64,000 nt of DNA from assembly GCF_030656345.1 (NCBI RefSeq), contig NZ_JAUSNR010000032.1:148216-212215 (forward strand), in the 5' to 3' direction. The translations under genes and the position numbers were made by a program. Shown here in pieces: positions 9,691-18,322 of the stretch; position 1 is the first letter of the stretch; the number at the start of each line of letters is the position of its first letter. The notes under the pieces were generated by a model. The model was not told where the DNA came from and ran no database searches. It worked only from the letters and a program-made list of their open reading frames with translations. This stretch comes from Pseudotabrizicola sp. GTDB taxonomy: Bacteria; Pseudomonadota; Alphaproteobacteria; Rhodobacterales; Rhodobacteraceae.

Positions 9691-10587
9691 ATGAAAACGA
9701 CCCTCGATGAACTACTGGCCTTTGTCAGCGTGGTGGACTGCGGTTCGATCAGCGCCGCTGCCCAACAACTGACGCAGACGGCGTCCGGTGTGAGTCGCGC
9801 CCTGAGCCGGCTGGAAGAAAAGCTCGATGTCACCCTGTTGCGCCGCACCACGCGCCGTCTGGAGCTGACCGAGGAGGGCCAGGCCTTTCTGGTCCAGGCG
9901 CGCAAGATTCTCGATGCGGTGGAAAGTGCTGAAGAGCAGATAAAAGTGCGCCGGCAGAAGCCCGCCGGGCGTTTGCGGGTAAATGCTGCCGCACCCTTTA
10001 TGCTGCATGCGGTGGTGCCGCTGGTGGCGGGGTTTCGTGCGCAGTACCCGGAGATTCAGCTGGAGCTGCACAGTAGCGACCAGATTATCGACCTGCTGGA
10101 GCAGCGCACCGATATCGCCATCCGCATCGGCCCGCTGCGCGATTCCACCCTGCATGCGCGGCCGCTGGGCAGCAATCGCCTGCGCATTCTCGCCAGCCCG
10201 GCCTACCTCAAGGCTCATGGCATGCCGAAAAGCGTCGAGGACCTGAGCCGGCATAGCCTGCTCGGCTTTACCCAGCCTGATAGCCTTAACCAGTGGCCGC
10301 TGCGCCATGCTTTGGGCGATGCCTACAGCATCACCCCGAGCCTTAGCGCCTCCAGCGGCGAGACCTTGCGCCAACTGGCGTTGACCGGTGTGGGGATCGT
10401 TTGCCTGTCGGACTTTATGACCGCTGCCGACCGCGCCAGCGGTGGGCTGGTGCAACTGCTGCTGCGTGAAACAGTCGAGGTGCGGCAGCCGATTCACGCG
10501 GTGTACTACCGCAACACCGCGCTGGCCTCGCGCATCAGTTGCTTTCTCGATTACCTGGGCAACCAGCTTGTCGACCCTGCCAGTTAG
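9691..10587 (+). CDS. LysR-family transcriptional regulator
   Basis: The 298-residue protein has the N-terminal winged helix-turn-helix (about residues 3-62, including SISAAAQQLTQTASGVSRA) and a periplasmic-binding-protein-like effector domain from about residue 90 to the end. It is divergent from the MFS exporter and probably controls that gene and itself. The inducer is unknown. The final residues (LDYLGNQLVDPAS) have a decayed echo at 17.6 kb. Confidence 0.9.
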   Translation: MKTTLDELLAFVSVVDCGSISAAAQQLTQTASGVSRALSRLEEKLDVTLLRRTTRRLELTEEGQAFLVQARKILDAVESAEEQIKVRRQKPAGRLRVNAAAPFMLHAVVPLVAGFRAQYPEIQLELHSSDQIIDLLEQRTDIAIRIGPLRDSTLHARPLGSNRLRILASPAYLKAHGMPKSVEDLSRHSLLGFTQPDSLNQWPLRHALGDAYSITPSLSASSGETLRQLALTGVGIVCLSDFMTAADRASGGLVQLLLRETVEVRQPIHAVYYRNTALASRISCFLDYLGNQLVDPAS

Positions 10588-10639
10588 CTGCTGTGCATAT
10601 GGCATTTCTCCAGGCGCGCGACTGGAGCGTAATGGTGCT

Positions 10640-10900
10640 GCCGAGCAAGGCACCGAGCGTGCCGAGCGGCTGCATGACAGTCTGGCAGCAGTTACTGCGT
10701 TACTGGTTCAGTTGCAGCAGGTCGCCGCTGCAGCCGAGGAGCAGAGTGCCTTGGCTGAAATCATCAGCGAAAGCGTTACCCGGGTGCGAAGGATCCGCGA
10801 GCAGAGCGCCACTGCCAGCGAGCAAACTGCCGCCCCCAGCGCTGAACTGGCGCGTCTGGGTGTCGAGTTGTAAGACGTGGTCGCGCAGTTCCGTACCTGA
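10640..10900 (+). pseudogene. 3' remnant of a chemoreceptor gene
   Basis: The frame reads [20 protein letters not shown] followed by RVRRIREQSATASEQTAAPS and [10 protein letters not shown], matching the last part of the chemoreceptor encoded at 3655-5610. A TAA at 10871-10873 then interrupts the frame where the intact gene has a Gln codon. The codons after it still read DVVAQFRT before the ancestral stop TGA at 10898-10900. No sensor, HAMP or hairpin region remains. It sits 85 bases from the convergent intact hydrolase gene. Confidence 0.85.
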
Positions 10901-10985
10901 GGTAAATCAAGGGTCTGGCGCAATCCGGGAGTGGTCTTCAGGGTTCAGAGTCTTGTTGATCCCGGCTCCAGATTGCGCTGCATCG

Positions 10986-12074
10986 TCAGCAGTCATCGTG
11001 CCCAGCGGCGCAGGCCTGCCGGGCGGCGCTGAGTTGGGGCTTTCCCAGTTCGCTGGCCCAGGCTGCCAGGGGCACCTGCAGATCCGGCTGCCAGATGCGC
11101 CGCCACAGCACCTGCAAATGCTGCAGGTCGGTGAGCGGCGACGGCCAGCGATCGATCTGCTCATGAATCTGCCATTCGCCGTTCTGCTTGCGGGCAAAGT
11201 CGAAGCGGAACGGGTGCACGCCGGTCATGCCCAGGCGTATGTCGGTGACCACCAGATGCTCGCCGATCTGGTCGTAGCGCAGCACGCCATCGGTGAACCA
11301 GGCCAGGCGCTGGTGCGCGGCCGAGTCCGCGAGTACCTCGGCCAGTTCAGTGCCGCGCGACAGGCGGGTGAGTCGCGGCGGTTGCGGGTCGAGCCAGCCG
11401 ACCAGCGTTTCATGGTAGTCCTCGCCATCCAGCACGATCACCCGCCAGAGCAGGCTGTTGAGTGGCGTCGGGGTGCTGAACAGTGCCTCGGCCTGGATAC
11501 CCTGGCGCGCCAGTTGCGCCTCGACACGTTGCTCGGCCATGGATTTACCGGCCAGGGTCGAGCCCAGGTACAGGGTCGACAGCGCCAGTGCAATCAGCGG
11601 CGCTTTGGCCATCTTGTCGCGCAGGCCGAAGGCCAGCCCCAGCAGTACGGCGATCAGCAGTGGCACTGTGTACAGCGGGTCGATGATGAAGATGCTCGAC
11701 CAGGCAGTTGGCGTCGGCATTAGCGGCCAGAACAACTGGGTGCCGTAGCTGGTAAAGCTATCCAGTAGTGGATGGGTGAGGAGTATCAGGGCCACAGTGG
11801 CGAACAGGCGTTGCGTTGAATAGCCCTGGTGCGGGTAAACACGGCGCACCAGCCAGGTCAGCAGCAGCGCCACGCCGAAGAGAACGAACAGCGAATGACT
11901 GAAACCGCGATGCTGGGTCATGTTCGCCACTGCATCGCCGTAATCAATAATCACATCAAGATCGGGCAGGGTGCCGAGCATGGCGCCGTATAGCAGAGCC
12001 TTACGGCCCTGCCAGCGGCCGAGCAGTGCGCCCTGGATGCTGGCGCCGAGCACTGCCTGGGTAATCGAGTCCAT
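10986..12074 (-). CDS. YdjM/DUF457-type membrane-bound metal-dependent hydrolase
   Basis: The 362-residue protein begins MDSITQAVLGASIQGALLG and carries the family's metal-ligand motifs LPDLDVIIDYGD (about 36-47) and HRGFSHS (about 54-60), followed by several membrane helices (to about residue 190) and a soluble C-terminal half. This is the arrangement of YdjM-like inner-membrane hydrolases; the substrate is unknown in general. It converges on a chemoreceptor remnant. A broken copy of its 3' end lies at 5.6 kb beside the intact chemoreceptor, implying that the pair was once duplicated. Confidence 0.85.
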   Translation of the reverse strand: MDSITQAVLGASIQGALLGRWQGRKALLYGAMLGTLPDLDVIIDYGDAVANMTQHRGFSHSLFVLFGVALLLTWLVRRVYPHQGYSTQRLFATVALILLTHPLLDSFTSYGTQLFWPLMPTPTAWSSIFIIDPLYTVPLLIAVLLGLAFGLRDKMAKAPLIALALSTLYLGSTLAGKSMAEQRVEAQLARQGIQAEALFSTPTPLNSLLWRVIVLDGEDYHETLVGWLDPQPPRLTRLSRGTELAEVLADSAAHQRLAWFTDGVLRYDQIGEHLVVTDIRLGMTGVHPFRFDFARKQNGEWQIHEQIDRWPSPLTDLQHLQVLWRRIWQPDLQVPLAAWASELGKPQLSAARQACAAGHDDC

Positions 12075-12191
12075 CGGTTGATTGTCCGTTTTTTCTGGAC
12101 GCTTAGATTACATCCACACGCGTTGCGGCTGTTGCTCGGAAATCCCAGGCAACGATTTTGCCAGGGGGTATTTGGCCCGCTGTTACCCGCG

Positions 12192-14108
12192 TTAGCCTTG
12201 CAAGTGGTGCAGCGGCAGGCGTTTTTTCAGGGCGGGCCGGGTGAGAAAGTCAGCGTGCCAGGTAATCAATGCCGGCACGGGCATGGGTTTGCCGTACCAA
12301 TAGCCTTGGGCGTGATCGCAGCCCAGGTCGATGACTTGCTGGGCATCGTTTTCATCCTCGATGCCTTCGCCGGTCACCGTGAACCTGAAGGTGTGACAAA
12401 GCTCGACGATACTGCGTACCACACGCTGCAGTTGTTGGTCATGGCTAATGCCCTTAATGAATGACTTATCGATTTTTATCCGTTGTACGCGTAGTTCGCG
12501 CAGGTAGGACAACGACGAGTAACCGGTGCCGAAGTCATCCAGTGCTACCGCGATGCCTTGCTCATTGAGCTTGTGCAGGATGCTGCTGCCCTCGTTGAAG
12601 TTGGCTACGGATATCGACTCGGTCATTTCCAGGACTAGCTGGTTGGCGCGGATCGGGGCCTCGGTCAGCCATTGCTCAATTTGGTCGGGCAGGCTGGCGG
12701 TAAACTGCGCAGGAGAGAGGTTCACCGAAAAATACAGTGTTTCGCGCAGGCCTTGCGGCAAGCGGAGCAAATCCTGCTTGAGCCGCTGCAGAATCCACTC
12801 ACCGAGTGCTTGTCCCAGTTGATTGTTCTCCGCCAACTCGACCACTTCCAGCGGCGAGATATAGCCAAGGGTCGGGTGTTGCCAGCGCAGCAAGGCTTCA
12901 ACCCCGATACTGGTTTTGCTCAGGCCGACAATCGGTTGATAGTGAAGGCTCAGGCCCGATGACGCTGTTTGCGCCATTGCCCGCTTGAGGTCGTCGAGCA
13001 GGTTCTGACTGCGCAGATAACGGTTGCTGATCTCTTCATTGAATACTTCCAGGCCCTTGTGCTTGCCCGCGCGCAGTTCACGCGCAGCCAGGGTGGCGAA
13101 GTGGTACAGCTTCTGCAGGCTGGAACTGTGGTCTGGGTTGAAGCTCAGGCCAATACGTGAGCCCACTTGAAACAGGTGCTTGTCGCTTTGAAAGTCGAAG
13201 CTCAACGTGTAGGTGAGGCTACTCAGGGTGCTGATCACCAGCTCTTCAGGGAAGTCCTGAGGAAATATCATGACGAACTCGTCACCGGCCACCCGGGCAA
13301 TGAAGCTGCCTTGCGGTTTCAGCCGGTTGAGGGTTTCACCGATGCGCTGTAACAGGCGATCACCGGCCTCGTGGCTGATGCATTCATTGACTGATCGGAA
13401 ATTACTCAGCTCGATCACCGCCAAGGCGCAGCAGTCTGCTGCCTTGGTGTCGTTTTGTAGCGCTTGAAAACTGTTGCGGTTGGGCAGGCAAGTCAAGGGG
13501 TCGTTGCGGGCCAAGAAACGATTCTGCCGCGACTCCAGATAGAACATCAGGATCAGCCCGCCGCCACAGAACAGCAGGCCGAGCAAGAGTAGGTGGCTGA
13601 GGCGTTGGTTGTGGTGTATCTCGTCGATAATCCGCGCTGCTTCCGGGCCGGTGAAGTTGCTGATGATCACCTGGCGAATGGGCGTCAGGTACAGGTTGTA
13701 GCGTTCGATGGCCTGCACGATCGGCGCGCCAGCTTGCAAGGTGGGACTGAAAATAAGCGCTTCATCGCTGCGCAGTTGGCTGAACAACTTTGCGACCATC
13801 TCGGCAGCATTGAAGCGTTGGCGGATGGTGCTATTTTCTTCGCCGGAGAGAAAGGTCTCGAGGCGGCTCCAGAGCAGGTCGTAATGCAATTGCAGTTTTT
13901 CCTGACTGGTGCCTCCAGCCTGGAACAGTTGCAGCGTGTTGACGAAGCGCAGGTATTCGAATTCCAGCTGGGCCAGCGACCAGGCGGAAAGCTGGATGTG
14001 TGCCGAGGTCATTTGCGAGTTGCGCTGGTTGTTGACCAGCGACGTGGCGATACCACCAGCGAAGCCCAGGGTGATCAGCAGCAGGAACAGGTAGCGTATG
14101 CGACGCAT
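12192..14108 (-). CDS. Membrane GGDEF-EAL protein (cyclic di-GMP turnover)
   Basis: The 638-residue protein has a first membrane helix (about 5-26), a periplasmic helical segment of about 145 residues, a second helix (about 173-193), a GGDEF domain and a C-terminal EAL domain. The GGDEF motif reads AGDEF (near residue 274), a variant found in both active and inactive cyclases. The EAL domain retains VEALLRW (about 405) and DDFGTGYSSLSYL (about 524), so phosphodiesterase activity is plausible. Only 6 bases separate its start from the stop of the upstream periplasmic gene, indicating translational coupling. The periplasmic partner may feed a signal to its sensor region. Confidence 0.92.
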   Translation of the reverse strand: MRRIRYLFLLLITLGFAGGIATSLVNNQRNSQMTSAHIQLSAWSLAQLEFEYLRFVNTLQLFQAGGTSQEKLQLHYDLLWSRLETFLSGEENSTIRQRFNAAEMVAKLFSQLRSDEALIFSPTLQAGAPIVQAIERYNLYLTPIRQVIISNFTGPEAARIIDEIHHNQRLSHLLLLGLLFCGGGLILMFYLESRQNRFLARNDPLTCLPNRNSFQALQNDTKAADCCALAVIELSNFRSVNECISHEAGDRLLQRIGETLNRLKPQGSFIARVAGDEFVMIFPQDFPEELVISTLSSLTYTLSFDFQSDKHLFQVGSRIGLSFNPDHSSSLQKLYHFATLAARELRAGKHKGLEVFNEEISNRYLRSQNLLDDLKRAMAQTASSGLSLHYQPIVGLSKTSIGVEALLRWQHPTLGYISPLEVVELAENNQLGQALGEWILQRLKQDLLRLPQGLRETLYFSVNLSPAQFTASLPDQIEQWLTEAPIRANQLVLEMTESISVANFNEGSSILHKLNEQGIAVALDDFGTGYSSLSYLRELRVQRIKIDKSFIKGISHDQQLQRVVRSIVELCHTFRFTVTGEGIEDENDAQQVIDLGCDHAQGYWYGKPMPVPALITWHADFLTRPALKKRLPLHHLQG

Positions 14109-14114
14109 CGGCGC

Positions 14115-14633
14115 TTACCGGGCAATGTTCAGTGACTTGAGCTGCCAGACCATCGCCTGGTGATGCTCCTCCTTGCGCAGTTCAGGGAAGTCGTTCAGCG
14201 GGTAGATAACCCAGATAGGACCTTTGTCGCGCACGCTCATAATCTTGCCGTTCTTGCGCGTTGCCAGAATCACCGGATACTTGCTCGCGACCTGCAGGTT
14301 CAACAGCATGCTGTAGTCGTTGAGAGCAGTGGCGTCGATGCGCTGGCCCTGGGCCTTGAGCTCGTCGAGCAGAACGCTGAGCCGAACGCCTTGGTAACTG
14401 TCTACCTGCTCGGTCCAGGGCGTCTGGGTATTCACCTCGACCTGGGGCAGTGCATCGAGGCGCTGCAAGTCGAACAGGGCTTGTCCCTGTGGGCAGCATC
14501 CCAGTTCACCGGCCACGGTCAGAATTATTGGGTTTGCCGGGAGCGCTTGCCAGTCGTCGGCAGCATTGACGCTAGGGCTTACCAGGCAAACAGGCAGCAG
14601 CAACGGGATAAGGCGCTTGAGCAGTGATGGCAT
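14115..14633 (-). CDS. Exported molybdopterin-binding-fold (sulfite-oxidase-like) protein
   Basis: The start giving MPSLLKRLIPLLLPVCL was chosen because it yields a classical Sec signal peptide (cleavage near SVNA-AD) and a 172-residue precursor; an upstream in-frame Met would add 35 polar residues. The mature part resembles the single-domain 'oxidoreductase molybdopterin binding' family: ILTVAGEL near the N-terminus, then ALNDYSMLL and RDKGPIWVIYPLNDFPELR. These small proteins are often found beside signalling genes and may act as sensor domains rather than enzymes. A CC pair follows the first strand. It is the first gene of a two-gene operon with the GGDEF-EAL protein. Confidence 0.78.
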   Translation of the reverse strand: MPSLLKRLIPLLLPVCLVSPSVNAADDWQALPANPIILTVAGELGCCPQGQALFDLQRLDALPQVEVNTQTPWTEQVDSYQGVRLSVLLDELKAQGQRIDATALNDYSMLLNLQVASKYPVILATRKNGKIMSVRDKGPIWVIYPLNDFPELRKEEHHQAMVWQLKSLNIAR

Positions 14634-15019
14634 AGAGGTAGACCACTTTTTATTGGTGTGTGAGGCTGGTTGTCGCCTGCACGCTGGTGGTTGATGTTTC
14701 TCTAGTTGGCAGTATTGCGCAACGTACAGGTCTTGCATGGGTATCCAATTCGCGTAGTGGCATTATGCCTTTATTTGTCTTTATTTACCTCTGACGCCTC
14801 GGTTTATCGGGCAATTGCTGATCAGCTTTTGCGTAGAGCGCAGTGATTAACGGGGTTGCCTATAAGGGTGAGCGCAGGCCGATGAGCCGGGCAGCGAATC
14901 TGCTGGCCTGCATGTCTTCCCGCGTGCTGAGAAGTCGTGAGGCGTCGAGCGGAATAGCGAGGCTACCTTCAGGCGTGCTTGGTATATCCTGACGGCCCTT
15001 TTTGCCGAAGCGTCTTTTC
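14634..15019. other. Intergenic region, no gene recognised
   Basis: This 386-base gap separates the divergent periplasmic gene and arfB. It contains an A/T-rich stretch around 14757-14790 that may hold promoters. A 53-codon minus-strand frame overlapping the arfB start has no recognisable features. I see no RNA gene or repeat. Confidence 0.4.
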
Positions 15020-15433
15020 ATGCTGGTTATTTCCAACAGCGTCCACTTGCCCGACGCTGAAATCGAGTTGACCGCTATCCGCGCCCAGGGCGCCGGTGGG
15101 CAGAACGTCAACAAGGTCTCCAGCGCGATGCATCTGCGCTTCGATATCCAGGCGTCATCCTTGCCCGCGTTTTACAAGGAGCGTCTGCTGGCGTTGCGCG
15201 ACAGCCGTATTACCGCTGGCGGTGTGGTTATTATCAAGGCCCAGCAATACCGAACCCAGGAACAGAACCGCGCCGATGCACTGGAGCGGCTAGCCGAATT
15301 GATCCGCAATGCCGGCAAGACCGAAAAAGCCCGGCGCCCGACCAAGCCAACCATGGGCTCGAAGAAGCGCCGCCTGGAGGGCAAGACCAAGCGCGGGACG
15401 ATCAAGGCGGGACGTGGCAAGGTCGATTTTTGA
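15020..15433 (+). CDS. arfB: Alternative ribosome-rescue factor B (peptidyl-tRNA hydrolase)
   Basis: Starting at the second Met ([20 protein letters not shown]) gives 137 residues, the usual ArfB/YaeJ length. The catalytic GGQ motif ([12 protein letters not shown], about residues 25-36) is the release-factor signature that hydrolyses peptidyl-tRNA on stalled ribosomes. The C-terminal tail is strongly basic ([20 protein letters not shown]), as needed to enter the empty mRNA channel. It converges with a chemoreceptor gene 41 bases away. A truncated paralogue without the GGQ motif lies at 8.25 kb. Confidence 0.93.
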   Translation: MLVISNSVHLPDAEIELTAIRAQGAGGQNVNKVSSAMHLRFDIQASSLPAFYKERLLALRDSRITAGGVVIIKAQQYRTQEQNRADALERLAELIRNAGKTEKARRPTKPTMGSKKRRLEGKTKRGTIKAGRGKVDF

Positions 15434-15474
15434 GGCATGCCGAGCTAGCCTCAGTCGCGTGGTTTCAGTACCGC

Positions 15475-17112
15475 TCAGACTTTGAAGAAGCTGACTTTCT
15501 CGGTCAGGTGCTTGGCCAGGGTCGCCAGTTCGCGGCTGGCAGTGGCCACTTGCTCGGACCCGGCCGAGGTTTCCAGGGTGGCGTTGTGGATCCGGTTGAT
15601 GTTCTGGTTGACCTCTTCGGCGACCGCGCTTTGTTCTTCCGAGGCGCTGGCGATCTGCGCATTCATGTCGTTGATCGCGCCGACTTCATGGCGAATCTTG
15701 CTTAGCGCGGTTTCCGCCAGGCCGGTCTGTTCGACGGTTTGCTGGGCCAGCTGACGGCTGCTGCGCATGACCTCGGCGGCCTTGCCGGCACCTTCCTGGA
15801 GCTTGCCGATCATGCCGCGAATTTCCCGGGTGGACTCCTGGGTGCGGGTCGCCAGCGACCGTACCTCATCGGCCACCACTGCAAAACCGCGGCCGTGCTC
15901 GCCGGCCCGCGCGGCTTCGATAGCGGCGTTCAGGGCCAGCAGGTTGGTCTGTTCGGCAATAGCGGTGATCACGCCAATGATTTTCTCGATGTTCTCGCTA
16001 TCCTGGGAAACCTGCAGCACGCTTTCGGCGGCGCTTTCGAGGATCTTCGCCAGGTTGTGGATGGCGCTGGCGGTTTCGCCGACCACGCGGTTGCCGGTAG
16101 CCACCTCGCTGTCGGCATTGCGTGTAGCCGACGCTGCACTTGAGGCATAACCGGCCACCTCATTCACGGTAGCGGCCATCTGCTTGATGGCTGTTGCCAT
16201 GTGCTCGGCTTCACTGGACTGCAGGCGCAGTTGCTGGTTGTTGTCGGCCGAGGTTGTCAGCAACTGGCTGGACGAAAGGGTCAATTCGCCCGCCGCCGAG
16301 CGCACCTGGGTGATGGTCTCGGACAGGTGCTTGATCATGTCCTGTACGGCACCCATCACGCTGTCCGGATAGTTTGTTTCGATGCGCTGATTGAGTTCGC
16401 CACGGGCCAGTCGCTGGATGGTGTTTGCCACTTCATAGGGCTCGGCGCCGAGGGTGGCTTTCAGCTTGCGGATGATCATGCTCGACACCAGGAGACTGAG
16501 CACGATTGCCGCCGCGGTGACCAGCAGGATCAGCAGCCGGAAACCCCCGGCTGCCGCGCGCACGGCCTCGATGTCTTGACTGATGATGTTTTCTTCATGG
16601 TCAATGAAGGCATTGATCCGTTTCAGCCACTCGCTATAGGCCGGCGATACTTCGCGCATCAGGAAAGCTTGAGCGCCCGCGATGTCGCCTTGCCGGCGCT
16701 CGGCGATCAGCGTGGTAGTGAGGGCCAGAGTGCTGCGTTCGATATCCTTGATGCCGCTCAGTAGGTTCTGCTCGATCGCGGTCGGACGCTGTTCGGCGAA
16801 CAGGCTGTCCATTGTTTTGGCTGAATCCTGGTAGAAGCTGTTCAGGCGCTCAATGTCGCGCAGAATGCTGCTCAGTTCTTGATCGCTGTCGACAAGAACG
16901 GCGTCGCGGATGGCGATGGCGCGGTCATGCACGCTGCCGCGGAAGTTGATGGCATGACGCTGCTTGACCGCTGCCTCCTCACTGACTGTCGTCAGGGTGG
17001 CGTCGATGAAGCTCACGCGCTGCACGCCAATTAGTGTGATGAGCAGCATCAGCGAGAGAATCAGGCCAAACCCCAAGCCGAGGCGTTGGGCAATGGTCAA
17101 TGGTGCGTGCAT
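15475..17112 (-). CDS. Methyl-accepting chemotaxis protein (four-helix-bundle sensor type)
   Basis: The 545-residue receptor starts [19 protein letters not shown], with a first membrane helix at about 12-31, a periplasmic region of about 155 residues that fits a single four-helix bundle, a second helix (about 189-212), a HAMP linker and a signalling coiled coil with hairpin [18 protein letters not shown] (from about residue 387). The sensor is smaller than those of the receptors at 3.7 and 6.2 kb, so it belongs to a different sensor class. An 8-base inverted repeat lies 95-120 bases upstream of the start. The ligand is unknown. Confidence 0.92.
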   Translation of the reverse strand: MHAPLTIAQRLGLGFGLILSLMLLITLIGVQRVSFIDATLTTVSEEAAVKQRHAINFRGSVHDRAIAIRDAVLVDSDQELSSILRDIERLNSFYQDSAKTMDSLFAEQRPTAIEQNLLSGIKDIERSTLALTTTLIAERRQGDIAGAQAFLMREVSPAYSEWLKRINAFIDHEENIISQDIEAVRAAAGGFRLLILLVTAAAIVLSLLVSSMIIRKLKATLGAEPYEVANTIQRLARGELNQRIETNYPDSVMGAVQDMIKHLSETITQVRSAAGELTLSSSQLLTTSADNNQQLRLQSSEAEHMATAIKQMAATVNEVAGYASSAASATRNADSEVATGNRVVGETASAIHNLAKILESAAESVLQVSQDSENIEKIIGVITAIAEQTNLLALNAAIEAARAGEHGRGFAVVADEVRSLATRTQESTREIRGMIGKLQEGAGKAAEVMRSSRQLAQQTVEQTGLAETALSKIRHEVGAINDMNAQIASASEEQSAVAEEVNQNINRIHNATLETSAGSEQVATASRELATLAKHLTEKVSFFKV

Positions 17113-17580
17113 GGGATGAGCCCTGTCGTTAGGTTTTTCGGGTTTTTAGCGCTAGGTAAGGCTGCGGCAGCCGGATGAGCAGGTCTGTGCATTTGTTGTG
17201 CGCATCCTATACAAGAAATATTATTTGTATAGCTTTATATGGCGCCATTTAATTGGCAGCTCAGGTGTTGTGTGAGTGGCTGTCGTTGTCTGGCGTGGAT
17301 GGCTTTTGCAGTGTTTCTGCTGGTCTGTGGCGGATTTCTACTGTTCAGTAGGGACGCCTGGCGGCGGGCGCACGCGCCTCTGTTCGGCGCTGATCATGCT
17401 GGTGCAAAAGTTGTACGCATCGAGAGGCCGTGCTGCCGTATGGTGGGCTGGATCGAATGAGGGGGCAGTGCCTGGCAGTGAGCGCGATGTCAGAGCTGGC
17501 CGTGGGGCGGGGGAGGCGACGTGCGGTCTCAGCGGATAATTTATGCGGTCTGTTAGCGCAGCGCCGTGCTGGCGTCACTC
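17113..17580. other. Intergenic region upstream of the third chemoreceptor
   Basis: No gene is supported here; a 73-codon plus-strand frame (17239-17460) has no ribosome-binding site or recognisable family. An A/T-rich segment with an inverted repeat at 17207-17232 is the likely promoter or operator area of the chemoreceptor. Confidence 0.4.
17207..17232. promoter_or_regulatory. A/T-rich inverted repeat, possible operator of the third chemoreceptor
   Basis: Perfect 8-base arms ctatacaa (17207-17214) and ttgtatag (17225-17232) flank a 10-base spacer gaaatattat. The dyad stands out in GC-rich DNA and lies about 95 bases before the chemoreceptor start. It is likely a protein-binding site; the regulator is unknown. 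Confidence 0.45.
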
Positions 17581-17623
17581 ACTCGACTGCGTGAGGCGCC
17601 AGCTTGTCGATCCTGCCAACTAG
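17581..17623 (+). pseudogene. Short 3'-end remnant resembling the LysR gene at 9.7 kb
   Basis: The frame SLDCVRRQLVDPAN-stop parallels the end of the LysR protein at 9691-10587 (FLDYLGNQLVDPAS-stop). At nucleotide level ccagcttgtcgatcctgcca differs from the LysR end by one base in 20. Only about 45 bases are shared, and the TAG overlaps the mgsA stop region on the other strand. It is too short to be certain, but fits the other decayed duplicates in this region. Confidence 0.5.
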
Positions 17624-18084
17624 CTGCGGGCGGCGAGGTAGGCGCTGTAGTCGGGAATGCGGTAGTCGTGGGCCTGATCCAGTAGTGCGCTGCTGAGCAT
17701 ATAGTCGGCGCTGCTTTCGTTGCAGGCCACCGGGATGTTCCATACCGCGGCCACGCGCAGCAGTGCCTTGATATCCGGGTCATGGGGCTGCTGCTCGAAG
17801 GGATCCCAGAAGAACACCAGCATGTCGACCCGTCGCTCGGCAATCCGCGCGCCCAGTTGCTGGTCGCCGCCGAGCGGGCCGCTGATCATGCTTTCGATCG
17901 GCAGCTTGAGGCGCCGGCCGAGCAGCAGGCCGGTGGTGCCGGTGGCCAGCAGGTGGTGTCTGGCCAGCTTGTCGCGCTGGCGCTCGCTCCAGTCGAGGAG
18001 AAATTCCTTGCAGTGGTCGTGGGCGACCAGGGCTATGCGCTTGCGCTCGGGCAGGGTAGCGGTGGTAAAGCTGATGCGGCTCAT
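17620..18084 (-). CDS. mgsA: Methylglyoxal synthase
   Basis: The 154-residue cytosolic enzyme converts dihydroxyacetone phosphate to methylglyoxal and phosphate. Diagnostic motifs are LVAHDHCKEFLLDW near the N-terminus, the phosphate-binding ATGTTG, ISGPLGGDQQLGARI (about residues 67-81, containing the catalytic Asp) and VDMLVFFWDPF. It lies next to gapA, so the bypass for excess triose phosphate is encoded beside the glycolytic step it relieves. It is transcribed in the same direction as gapA, but a REP-like element separates them. Confidence 0.95.
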   Translation of the reverse strand: MSRISFTTATLPERKRIALVAHDHCKEFLLDWSERQRDKLARHHLLATGTTGLLLGRRLKLPIESMISGPLGGDQQLGARIAERRVDMLVFFWDPFEQQPHDPDIKALLRVAAVWNIPVACNESSADYMLSSALLDQAHDYRIPDYSAYLAARS

Positions 18085-18216
18085 GATGGGTTCCTGGTCC
18101 CGCTAGCTGAGCGGGTAATCGGTCGGACTCGGCATGCCTGGTAGCCTGGATGCAATCCGCGGAAATGCTGTCGCGGATCGCATCCGGGCTACGCAATTGC
18201 AGTAATGATGAGCTTG

Positions 18217-18293
18217 GTAGGAGCCAGGGGGACGCCTAGTCCTTGCTGGCGATCTTTGTAGATCAAACGAATCGCCAGCAAGCTGGCTCCTAC
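18217..18293. repeat. Pseudomonas REP-like element
   Basis: Outer arms gtaggagccag (18217-18227) and ctggctcctac (18283-18293) are perfectly inverted, and inner arms ttgctggcgat / atcgccagcaa also pair. This is the common extragenic 'GTAGGAGCCAGCTTGCTGGCGAT' type of Pseudomonas REP. A second copy starts at 36528. It lies between the gapA stop and the mgsA start and may attenuate transcription or stabilise the gapA mRNA 3' end. Confidence 0.85.
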
Positions 18294-18322
18294 ACTGATA
18301 GAGGTGCCGCTCACAATCGCCT

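Noticed and set aside
14860..15018. 53-codon minus-strand frame overlapping the arfB start
   Set aside because: Composition and codon use are not gene-like, no ribosome-binding site was seen, and it overlaps the arfB leader.
17239..17460. 73-codon frame with a hydrophobic stretch upstream of the third chemoreceptor
   Set aside because: No ribosome-binding site, Cys/Arg-rich tail, overlaps the probable promoter region, no recognisable family.
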